A program made the translations under genes and the position numbers. This document shows positions 1-8,911 of a stretch of DNA of 64,000 nucleotides, one piece after another; within the stretch, counting starts at the first letter, position 1, and each line of letters opens with the position of its first letter. The DNA is from Brachypodium distachyon (Eukaryota > Streptophyta > Magnoliopsida > Poales > Poaceae). Where the stretch lies: the NCBI RefSeq assembly GCF_000005505.3, contig NC_016132.3:2232001-2296000 (forward strand), in the 5' to 3' direction. A model generated the notes under the pieces. It was not told the DNA's origin. It worked only from the letters and a program-made list of their open reading frames with translations, and did no database searches.

Positions 1-999
1 TCTGCCGGAAAGGTTTTTCTGCTTGCTTCATTGTTTCTCTTCCTCCATTTTGCACATGAACGATCTGATAGTATGTTGCCTTGTATGTAGCTCCTTGGAC
101 AAGGTTAGGAGGATAATTGATGGTGCTGACAAGTGAGGAGATCTGCTAGGTGCTGGCACAGTGTATCGGCTTCATGACTTGTATGTTTTCATTTACATCT
201 TCGAGTTACGTGATAGGAGTTTTTGCTTCTGGATAGTGCAATGATAATTGAAGCCAACGTATCATTGATTTCATCAGATGGAATAGTACTGTTTAGATTT
301 GACAAAATGGCACGCTTTAGATTGGCTTTGACAAGATACCACGCTTTCTTTATCTAAGAATTTCTTTACCACTTCAATTTGTTAAGGTTTGGTGAGCTTC
401 CAAACTATTTAACTCTGATGCCGTATGTAGTCCCAATCGATCTTGCTTTTGCCTTGTCGGCTTCCATTCGGTCATGTGACGATGAATAAACTGCAACAAT
501 ATGGCAGGACCAGATTCCCAGTTTGAATTCTGATGATCTGTCCATGGTTTTTCTCCTTGGTTTGTTTTGCGTGTGCATTCTGGAGTACAATCTTGTTTTC
601 CAAAAACCCAAATGATCTTCCTAAAACATGCTAGTTATAGTAATATTCATACGTCAATTCCATTTTCTTTTTGTGCAATTTGTTTTGTCTACCCTGCAGG
701 GATACTTATCCTGATATTACTTCATTAATAATAGAATTTTAGTTCACTCATGTGTACAATAGTAAATGGTACTCACTGACAAATTAGTAGACCTTTGAGC
801 ATATCAATCATGTGCTACTTGTAGTTGTGATAGTCATTGATGGGCTCACGAGATATGAATTTGTTGAGGCTATATCTAGTCATCTATTGTAGTCTATTGG
901 GGGCATATCTGTGTTGATTAATTCTAGTCTGAGCAGCATTGTATATGACGTCCTTTTGTGAGCTTCCAGTGGGGGTTAGGAAAAGAATAGATTTTTACA
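1..999. other. AT-rich stretch without a recognised gene
   Basis: I see no coding region with family resemblance here. Short open frames exist on both strands but none has convincing splice borders or motifs. It could be the 3' flank of a gene lying to the left of the window. Confidence 0.4.
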
Positions 1000-2135
1000 G
1001 AGCTGGAATGCTTTTGCAAGAGGAGGGAATTAAAGCGTACAGTATCATTTAGTAGCTTGGAAAACCATCTGTCAATTTAAAGAGCTACTGAAGGGTTTGG
1101 GAATTTCAGATTTGGATGTGATGAATCAAGCCCTTTTGGGGAAATGGATCTGGAAGCTGGAAAATAGTACGTTCAGGCCTATGGCAGCAACTGTTATATT
1201 CCAAATATATTGGTAATAAATGATTGAGGGGCATTAAACATACAGTAGGGGATTCTATGCAAATGGCGATTTAATCTCAGCTCCTTTTATAAGAAGTTGA
1301 TGTGGCAAAATATTGATTCCTCACAAAAATTCTTGTGGAAAATTAAAATCCCTCTTAAAAATCAGTATTTTTATGTGGTTGATAGTCCATAAAAGCATTC
1401 TTACTATGGATGTGCTGGCTCACAGGGGATGGAAAAGAAAAGGAAATACTAGTTGTCAGTTTTGTGGACAGAAGGAAACAACCGACCATTTATTTTTGCA
1501 TTGTTCCTTAGCTAGATTTGATGCATGGAATGTGTTACCTTGTGCCTCGAGTATTCCTGCTCTGCCAGGAACTGTAGCTGAGATTTGGGTTACTTGGTTG
1601 CTAAACTTTGAGGGAGAAACAAAAGAACCGGTTACTGTAGTCTGTAGGTGTTGCTGGTGTGTTGTTGGCGATTTGGAATACCCGCAACAATGCTTCCTTT
1701 AGACGTGTTCGTTTGACTGATTCATTTGGTGTCATGAAACTCCTTAGTTATTGGCTGAATATGTGTGGTCACTTTTGCAGACAAACGAGAGAAGTCGAAG
1801 CCTGCTATAGCGGGGAACTAAAGCTGGTGGAACAAGTCACAAGTTTGAAGCAGCTAGAGGATGGAACAATTGAGATAGAGAATTGGCGTATAAGAGTTGC
1901 AAAAGAGTGGCTGGACTGGTTTCGTGTTGCTTTCTTTCTGCTCCTAGTCTGCTCGGTGCTCGCTGCTGGGAGTTGAAACAGGCTGGGAAGTTGTTCAGCA
2001 GGGTATATTACTCTTGAACACTCCGACTTTAGTGTTCTGTCGGAGTTCGGCAACGGGTGCAGCAGTCGAGTCTTTCCGTTTTCTTTTTTTTTCGAAAACG
2101 GAAGCTTTTATTTATCTCAATGCTATCAGAGTATC
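1000..2135 (+). mobile_element. LINE (L1-type non-LTR retrotransposon) 3' remnant
   Basis: The plus strand encodes, in broken frames, the end of a plant LINE reverse transcriptase. Around 1050-1170 is the conserved stretch reading like LVAW..., LLGKWIWKLEN. Around 1330-1530 is the zinc-binding domain that follows plant LINE RTs (FLWKIK, MWLIVHKSILT, then CQFCGQKETTDHLFLHC, a C-x2-C-x8-H-x4-C arrangement). The frame shifts at about 1310 and again near 1690, so no intact protein remains. The block runs into an A/T-rich tail near 2080-2135 (tttcgaaaacggaagctttt) that resembles a sequence at 33697-33745. This is a 5'-truncated, decayed insertion. Confidence 0.75.
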
Positions 2136-3079
2136 ACACCCCCGAAAATGGAGTCTTTCCGTTTGCTGCAGTTAGTTGTTTTTCTTTTGCTTCTGTGCTG
2201 TTCATCAGCGTTTGTTTTTTTTTTGAAAGAGGGTTCATCAGCGTTTGGAACTGCGGGATGTTGGTTTCTATTGAGTAATAGGAATCGAAGGAAGAAGCCT
2301 CTCTTTCTCCTCCGCCGCCGCTAACAACAACATCAGTTCGTCGCCGGTGGAGGTTTTGCGTTCGTTGAGGGCTAGAATATACAAGTTGTTGACGTTGTTT
2401 AGAGCCGAATGTAATATATGTATGTGTATATACTTGTCACTGGACTGGGAGTGCAGCACAATTAATTTTTATGCGTATATACGGTCGTGGTCTGGTGGAA
2501 TTAATGTGCATGTAGTACAGTAAACATACTGGAATTCAGACTTTGTTGTTTTTGTGCATGTTGGTGTGGGCCTGAAAGAATTCTTTGGGCTGGGTTTAAC
2601 TAAAAGAGAGCCGCTGATCCGGCCCGTTACGGAGGTAGCAGTAACACACCATGCGTGTACGATCAGGGGACGTTCGATCCGGAGTTCCTGAGATCTGTGC
2701 TTCCTGAATGTTGAATGCCCTTTGTATGGTAACAAAATGTTTTTTTTCGATAAAAAAAACCGATAAAAAAATGTTTTTTCGCCGTAGTTGTATCAGCGAA
2801 GAAACAAAAGGACGTTGTGTTGCATGCTATATATCTGGAGTAGTCGCCGGCGGTGGGTAAACACAAAAACGAAGCCAACGGAAATCCAGCTACACGACGG
2901 CGGACAGCTGGCGCCAAAGGCTTGTCCAGCCGCACAGGGGAATGGCCGGATTTGAAGAAGAATGTGAAATTTTGGAGACATAGTCAGTGGATCTGTAAAT
3001 TGATATATCAGGGCGCGTCTTGTTCCTGGGAATGTGTGGCTTGCTCAGTGAGGTGTGAGAATCTGGATGCATGGTATCC
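2136..3079. other. Non-coding stretch between LINE remnants
   Basis: No gene is recognised. Overlapping open frames on both strands near 2470-2980 have no family resemblance. Confidence 0.35.
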
Positions 3080-3240
3080 TTGCAAATACGTGGAGGAAAG
3101 TGGATGGTTGAACTGCAGCGAATTCACTCTGAAGATCAGCTTGTTTCCTTCATTAAAATCTGGGATAAGGTGCATTCCTTGGTGCTGACCAATAGTTTGG
3201 ATATAATAATTGAGTGGAAGAACGAGAAGGGGAAGTATTC
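3080..3240 (+). mobile_element. Second LINE RT fragment
   Basis: The plus strand reads like the region just upstream of the LINE zinc-binding domain (KWMVELQRIHSEDQLVSFI, then IWDKVHSLVL..., IIEWKNEKGKYS). In plant LINEs this corresponds to the segment with the pattern LWD.V......W.W...G.YS. Only about 50 codons survive. Confidence 0.55.
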
Positions 3241-4102
3241 CCTCCGTCCCTTTATTCCGTCCATTTATTCCAGCCCCCACGGCATTACTACTCTCAGGCT
3301 TCTGTTGGGTCTAGTGGTGGTGCTCCGGCCAAACGTCGCATCTTTTGTAGACCCAACAGGAGCACGGCGGAGGCTCCAGAGGAGAGCCGCGCCGGATGCT
3401 GTGATGAGGAGGTAGGCTGCGTGCTGGAGCAGACGTGTGCCCGTGCGGTGGGATGGCGGAAAAAAGCAGAATTTTACTATTTTGTTTTTCAATTGAAATA
3501 GAAAAATCGATTATACCCTTCCCGTTGGTTTTTATTCTCCCAAGGAAAACGAATGAGGGCTGGGGCTACAGAGGCGACAACAATCAACAAGTGGTGGTTG
3601 AAAGTCACAAGGGAGCACTGAGAGGTTACTTTTTGACGAAAAAAAGGTAACATTGGCCACCTACATTATCTGGAATATACTTCAAGTGCCTCATTTTTTT
3701 AGGGAATACTCCAAGTGCCTTGAAAGAGCAGGACTTGCCCAAGGAAGATGGAAAAGTGCAACAAAATGGACGGTTGAATGTGGAATATATGCTCCAGTCG
3801 CTGGGCCACTGATAGTAAATTACCTACTCATGCAAAGGCACTCCCGATCCGAATATGCGATGACCGACCGTGCATGTCTTCCGTAGTGTACTCCCGTTTC
3901 AAATATGCGATGACCGACCGTGCATGTCAAAAGTGGAAGCTGATTCTGCTCCTCTACCGGAAGCCGGCAAAATCAGACTTAAATAACTTCACTTAGAATC
4001 AAAATAAAGCATTTTATATTTAGGAACAGAGGTACTAGTGTATAAGAAGACCAATGGAGTCAATTTTTACTCCTAATTTAAGTTCCACAAGTACTATTGG
4101 TA
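3241..4102. other. Non-coding stretch with MITE-like scraps
   Basis: It starts with a Stowaway-like tip (ccctccgtccctttattccg). At about 3855-3930 a 23-base motif containing gatgaccgaccgtgcatgtc is repeated directly. At 4010-4036 another Stowaway-like tip is seen (taggaacagaggtacta). No gene is recognised. Confidence 0.4.
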
Positions 4103-4123
4103 GACTTTTTCGTACCGGGTGTA

Positions 4124-4619
4124 TATATATGGTTTTTTTGGGTGGAATATTTGGCGCCAGCCTATAGGTTTTCTGGTTTTTCTAATTTCTTCTTTGGCAG
4201 AATGTGAAAGATTACCTTTTGATTTACCAGAAGCAAAAGAAGAATTAGTAGCAGGTTATCAAACCGAATATTCCGGTATAAAATATGGTTTATTTTATCT
4301 TGTTTCTTACCTAAATTTATTAGTTTCCTCTTTATTTTTAACAGTTCTCTACTTAGGCAGGTGGGATTTATCTATTCCCTATATATCCTTTTTTGATTTT
4401 TTCCAAATGAATAAAGCAGTTGGGATTTTAGAAATGACAATAGGTATCTTTATTACATTAACTAAAGCTTATTTATTTCTCTTCATTTCTATCACAATAA
4501 GATGGACTTTACCCAGGATGAAAATCGATCAGTTATTAAATCCTGGATGGAAATTTCTTTTACCTATTTCCCTGGGTAATCTCTTATTAACAAGCTCTTC
4601 CCAACTTGTTTCACTCTAA
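4124..4619 (+). pseudogene. ndhA: Plastid ndhA exon 2 copy (NDH complex subunit 1)
   Basis: The reading frame [20 protein letters not shown]... through [15 protein letters not shown] matches the second exon of plastid ndhA, a membrane subunit of the chloroplast NADH dehydrogenase-like complex. It is open to its natural stop at 4617-4619. Exon 1 and most of the intron are absent, because the insert begins at the exon. It has no nuclear promoter or transit peptide, so it is a non-functional transferred copy. Confidence 0.88.
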
Positions 4620-4712
4620 ATAAGATAATATAATAACAGTAAGAATATTTTCAACACAAAAGCTCTCTCAAACAAGAGAAAGAAACATACCTTTTTCATA
4701 GATATTTAGAAT

Positions 4713-5005
4713 ATGTTTCCTATGGTAACTGGGTTCATGAGTTATGGCCAACAAACAATACGTGCTACAAGGTACATTGGTCAAAGTTTCATAACTACCT
4801 TATCCCACACAAATCGTTTACCTATAACGATTCACTACCCTTACGAAAAATCAATTACACCAGAGCGTTTTCGGGGATGAATCCACTTTGAATTTGATAA
4901 ATGTATTGCTTGTGAAGTTTGTGTTCGCGTATGTCCGATAGATCTCCCCATTGTGGATTGGAGATTTGAAAAGGCTGTTAAAAGGAAACAATTGCTTAAT
5001 TATAA
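4713..5005 (+). pseudogene. ndhI: Plastid ndhI copy with premature stop and lost 3' end
   Basis: The native start ([20 protein letters not shown]) is at 4713, and the first ferredoxin-type cluster motif ([12 protein letters not shown]) is present. Codon 56 (4878-4880) is TGA where the family has an arginine (RGRIHFE...), consistent with CGA to TGA by cytosine deamination. After KRKQLLNY the frame leaves ndhI. The second 4Fe-4S motif and the C-terminus are deleted and the sequence continues as the end of ndhG. Confidence 0.88.
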
Positions 5006-5140
5006 ATAATGTTCAACAAATTGGGATTCATTTAGCAACCGATTTTTATCTTCCGTTTGAACTCATTTCCATAATTCTTCTAGTTTCTTTAATAGGTGCT
5101 ATTACTATTAATAGGTGCTATTACTATGGCTCGGCAATAA
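5006..5140 (+). pseudogene. ndhG: Plastid ndhG 3' end, fused to ndhI by deletion
   Basis: [19 protein letters not shown] and the following [14 protein letters not shown] are the C-terminus of plastid ndhG. The first roughly 130 codons of ndhG, the intergenic spacer and the end of ndhI are missing, so one deletion explains the junction near 5005. A 19-base tandem duplication (ttaataggtgctattacta, about 5091-5128) shifts the frame just before the natural end MARQ-stop at 5138-5140. Confidence 0.82.
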
Positions 5141-5348
5141 GAAAACTTAGAAAGAGTAAAAATTATAAGAATTACAAATCTAAAAAAAATAACTAAAGAA
5201 TCACAATTTTGATTTAGTAAAACCCATCTACTGCCAACAAATACCTTCTTTTCTCTTTTGTTGTGTAATTGTTTTATTGTAATTAATTGAATCGATTCAA
5301 TTCTTGTCCTCATATTGAAATGAATCGAGATTGATAAGGAGTTCGTTA

Positions 5349-5654
5349 ATGATGTTTGAGCATGTACTTTTTTTTAGTGTCTATTTATTTTCGATTGGTA
5401 TCTATGGATTGATCACAAGCCGAAACATGGTTAGAGCTTTAATATGTCTTGAACTTATACTGAATTCAATTAATCTAAATCTCGTAACATTTTCTGATCT
5501 ATTTGATAGTCGCCAATTAAAAGGAGACATTTTCGCAATTTTTGTTATAGCCCTTGCGGCTGCTGAAGCCGCTATTGGACTATCCATTCTTTCTTCCATC
5601 CATCGTAATGGGAAATCAACTCGTATCAATCAATCTAATTTCTTGAATAATTAG
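5349..5654 (+). pseudogene. ndhE: Plastid ndhE copy, reading frame intact
   Basis: The 101-codon frame starting [20 protein letters not shown] and ending [12 protein letters not shown] is full length for plastid ndhE (NuoK-like subunit of the NDH complex, three membrane helices). The start at 5349 is chosen because native ndhE begins with two methionines. An upstream in-frame start at 5331 lies in plastid spacer. Although open, it sits inside a nuclear insertion with no transit peptide, so I treat it as a non-functional copy. Confidence 0.85.
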
Positions 5655-6068
5655 ACATAGAATACTCTAAACAAAGGAGTACATACAATAATAATCTCTA
5701 ATATGTAAGATGAATAGAAATCGAATACAAATTTCTTATTATTATTTCAGAATATCCTTTTTTAGTAGGTTATTGCATAGTATTCTTTTTTACTTAAATG
5801 AATTTTTCTAATTCATTGATATTGCAATTTGAATATTGCAATAATTTATATTGAAAAGACGGTAACCAATTTATTGGCGAATTCTAAATTCGTATAATTA
5901 TGATTGCTGAAGTCCAAAATTTAAGTCTCTTGGCTCTTTTCACGCTTTCTCACAAACACATTAAAGAATAGATTTTTTTTTAAGTTTGGACAAACCATTG
6001 CTTCGTCTGGTGTCTACAATATATATGACTCATACAGTACTAATTTACCAAACTGGAAAAATTACAAA

Positions 6069-6434
6069 GTACTCCCAGGTGTAGTTACTCCCATGTTGAA
6101 TATTCTACCATATGATAGAATATATTATACTTTATCGCTTTTAATAAATTCAGATACTATTTATAAGATACTTCAAAGCGAACTACATGAAAAAATTGCA
6201 AGTTGGCACGTAGTTTTTACTATGTTTTAGAAATGTTTTCATATTTGTATATACAATAGAGTATGTTAAAAAACTGCATATTCTACCTAAAAAGTAGAAT
6301 ATATTCTATGTTCTATATACTACATACTACCCATATACTACATTCTACATTCTACATTCTACATTCTCCCGATTGCGCTATATTCTACCAAATTTGTGTG
6401 AAACGTACGTGGGAGTAACTACACCCGGTAGTAC
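6069..6434. repeat. MITE-like element with about 28-bp terminal inverted repeats
   Basis: The left end (gtactcccaggtgtagttac, 6069 onward) is matched in inverted orientation by the right end (6407-6434, ending ctacacccggtagtac). The interior is very AT-rich with short direct repeats of attctac (about 6280-6390). There is no coding capacity. The superfamily is not clear to me. The right arm overlaps the inverted repeat bracketing the plastid insert. Confidence 0.6.
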
Positions 6435-6901
6435 GAAAAAGTCGTCATATTCCTATATATATATATTCAAATACTTACATGTATCTAGACACTTTAGGAA
6501 TATATACATCTATTTTTGGGCAAATTTGAGACAAGAATTATAGAACGTAAGGAGTACGTACTAGTTCCATTTTAATCAAAAGAGTAAATTTCACAAAACC
6601 ACACTTCTTGTGGCTAGAATTTCAACGGGCCACAGTTATGACTAATAGTCTCACAAAACCACACTTTTTCGGACAGATCTTCTCACAGAACCCAAATCAG
6701 GTAATTAAGAGCATTTGATGATGTTTCTGAGAAGTGGGGCCCACATGTCGGATGCCAGGTCGGACGGGTCGAACCGTTTTTTTGTCCACGTCAGCTTTTG
6801 CCTGACACCCGTTAAGCTCCTCTGTCTACCCGGGGAATCCCGATTCGATCCTGGCATCCGACATGTGGGTCCCACTTACCACCCAACAGATAAAATGAAG
6901 G
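6435..6901. other. Repeat scraps between MITE and XH pseudogene
   Basis: About 6475-6560 looks like the right half of a Stowaway-type MITE (acatgtatctagacacttta ... gacaagaattatagaacg). At about 6594-6670 two copies of tcacaaaaccacactt occur about 60 bases apart. A short inverted pair (cccacatgtcggatgccagg / its complement near 6850) is also present. No gene is recognised. Confidence 0.4.
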
Positions 6902-8215
6902 AGATGGGAAAGCTGCAAGGTTGATCTCAAGTTGGCAGGATAAAATGAAGGAGCCATCCTGTCATCCATTTACGACCATTCAGGTTGATGAAGAAGATAA
7001 GGTGTTTATCCAATTTTCCTACATCATCCGTGCACTTCCATTCTCTGAATTTTCGGTGAAGAATCATTGGCCATTTGGCTCCAACATCTTTGATTTCTGG
7101 ACAATTGCAGGAGGTTATAGATGATGATGATTCAAAACTGCAACGACTGCGGATTGATTATGGCGATAGCGTCTGCTATGCGGTGAAGGTTGCGAGCTTA
7201 ATGAGAATAGCCCTTACGGATTGCATGTCATCAATGAGCTATGGAACTTCAGGGAAGGGCGGAAGGCAACAACTGCGGAAGTGGTCACGTGCATTTTGTA
7301 GCAGCTGACACTGGTGGATCTGGGTTTTTGAGGATGGGAATTTGAAGTTCCCCCAAAAAGTATTCAACTTCAATATAACCAGCTAGTTACTGCTATTTTT
7401 TGGTATCATTTGATGACAATGAGATACATGCTTGAAGTGAAGAAAAGGTAACGAGGAAAGCTAACGTACAGCATAGGAGAAGCTGAACAATGGAATAAAT
7501 AATGCAACTATGCAGCAGGGGCGGGCCCAAGATTCTGACCGTGGGTATTCAAAATTGTTCTGAAAATTTGCTAATCAAAATTGCAAATATTTGCGTCTCT
7601 GATCGAGAGTTTGAGACGTTGTTCTGTTGTTCGCAGCGCAGCGCACATGTGAAACCGCGGGATGGCGGAAGCAACGAATGAGAGAGCAGCGGTCAACCCA
7701 AAGACAGGGACACTGAGGAGCAGAGTAAAGGAGGAGGTAGGAGCAATCGCTAGGTTTTTAGAATTAGAGACATGTCTGTTTGGGGATTTAGAAGGAGGCG
7801 AGGAGATGCGAGGTGTAGATTGACATCAATAAAGGTCATACGAGACTACATGTATCGAGCATATAGTTCGGTTTTCAACGACCCAAAATCCTATTTGGAG
7901 CATTGGTCCGACTTGGAGGAAGGAGAGAGATGGACTAGTCCATTTTTACACTCAATGCTGGAATACCCTTGAGTTTAGTCCCAAAATCTTATTTACATGC
8001 ATACATACAGAATACATAGTGTACATATTTATTTTTTTGCAAAATTTGATGGGTATTCAGTTGAATACCCTTGAATAAAGCTGGGCCCGCCCATGCTGTG
8101 CAGCATATGACTGATATTGAAAATATGACTAGACAGTAGACACTATGAAATCATTGATCAGTTTAACTTTATTTGGCAGGTTAGTTGTAGTCCTAAGTTG
8201 TAATATGTTTTTAGT
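6902..8215 (+). pseudogene. Duplicated XH-domain fragment (paralogue of the 32.2-32.9 kb gene end)
   Basis: This block is a copy, on the opposite strand, of the last two exons and 3' flank of the XS/XH gene at 32.46-34.67 kb. It contains ARLISSWQDKMKEPSCHPF, then a retained intron with the same GT/AG borders, then the exon EVIDDDDSKLQRLRIDYGDS. Because the intron is kept, the copy arose from DNA, not mRNA. About seven bases are missing near 7192 compared with the paralogue, so the XH frame is lost. The C-terminal motif appears out of frame (ELWNFREGRKATT). The 5' exons (XS and coiled coil) are absent. A hAT-type element splits the 3' flank. Confidence 0.85.
7516..8095. mobile_element. Non-autonomous hAT-type element
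   Basis: The ends are inverted (caggggcgggcccaag at the left; ctgggcccgcccatg at the right), followed internally by gggtattca in opposite orientations. It is flanked by ctatgcag (7508-7515) and ctgtgcag (8096-8103), an 8-bp duplication with one mismatch. The paralogous sequence near 32,290 has a single ctgtgcag at the same place, which is a natural empty site. The 580-bp interior has no transposase; a 66-codon open frame at 7772-7972 has no recognised relatives. Confidence 0.82.
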
Positions 8216-8911
8216 ATACTTCATCTACTGTCAGCTAATGTTCTGGATAATTACATTAGACAAGGTATACTTCATCTACTGTCAAATTTTCTTCACCAAA
8301 CCTTCCTTCTGTTGATGCAACAGTTTAAGCTCAACATGTTTGCATCTTCATAAGACAAGATAAGAATGCAAGTGGTCAATTGGGATTTTAGAAACTACTG
8401 CCTCAAATTATCCATCTTTCATGACTGCGAGCTGCCATTTGGAATACACAGTATATACATTAGAAGGCAATTATAGAGGCCCAAAGGCATTATCTGAGGT
8501 CGCACTGTGAATATAGGCTTCTACTTGCCTTCCATAAATATGCAGATATCAATTCCTTGTCATGAAAGTACATACATTCACCATCAACTGCAGAGGCCAA
8601 GACAAAGGTTTTTAATCGCTTCCGCGTTGCTTGGATTGTTGAGAACATAAGTTTCGGTCTTTCCGGTGCTTTGACATGTCAGATTTAATTGATTTTCAAG
8701 CTGTGAAGACTGCAGGAGAAACTTAGAAATATTAGTGACCTTCTGTGAGGATGTAAAACTAGAATGAGACATCAATGTAGCAGTACCACAGCAGTGATAA
8801 CGAACTCTGGCAACGGAACTGAAAGCTCTAGTTATGCTTACAGGTTGAAAGGAGAGCACAAGAGTTGAAAACCAACCTAGGCCCTTTTGACTGTTACAAC
8901 ATGTCATCGGC
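8216..8911. other. Presumed 3' flank/UTR of the rhomboid gene
   Basis: I recognise no separate coding sequence here. The stretch follows the stop codon of the minus-strand rhomboid gene at 8912 and probably holds its 3' UTR. A 20-base motif (gtatacttcatctactgtca) is repeated directly at about 8213 and 8265. Confidence 0.4.

Larger units (their letters stand above)
4124..6068 (+). other. Nuclear insertion of plastid DNA (NUPT): ndhA-ndhI-ndhG-ndhE segment
   Basis: About 1.9 kb reads as the grass plastid small-single-copy ndh operon in native order and orientation: ndhA exon 2, ndhI, the end of ndhG, ndhE, then AT-rich sequence that I take to be the ndhE-psaC spacer (5655 to about 6065). The copy is not a plastome fragment in good condition. 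It carries a nonsense change in ndhI, a deletion fusing ndhI to ndhG, and a short tandem duplication at the ndhG end. The flanks are nuclear repeats. The exact borders, especially the right one, are inferred. Confidence 0.88.
4103..6443. repeat. Short inverted repeats bracketing the plastid insert
   Basis: The left arm at 4103-4123 (gactttttcgtaccgggtg and two more bases) matches the reverse complement of 6419-6443, apart from three extra bases in the right arm. The right arm is also the outer end of the MITE-like repeat at 6069-6434. I see no convincing target-site duplication outside the arms. Confidence 0.5.

Noticed and set aside
1313..1702. 129-codon open frame with Cys/His pattern as a host zinc-finger gene
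   Set aside because: It is the zinc-binding segment that follows plant LINE reverse transcriptases, with RT motifs just upstream in broken frames.
5349..5654. Intact ndhE as a functional nuclear gene
   Set aside because: It lies in a decayed plastid insertion, with no transit peptide or promoter seen; openness alone is explained by short length.
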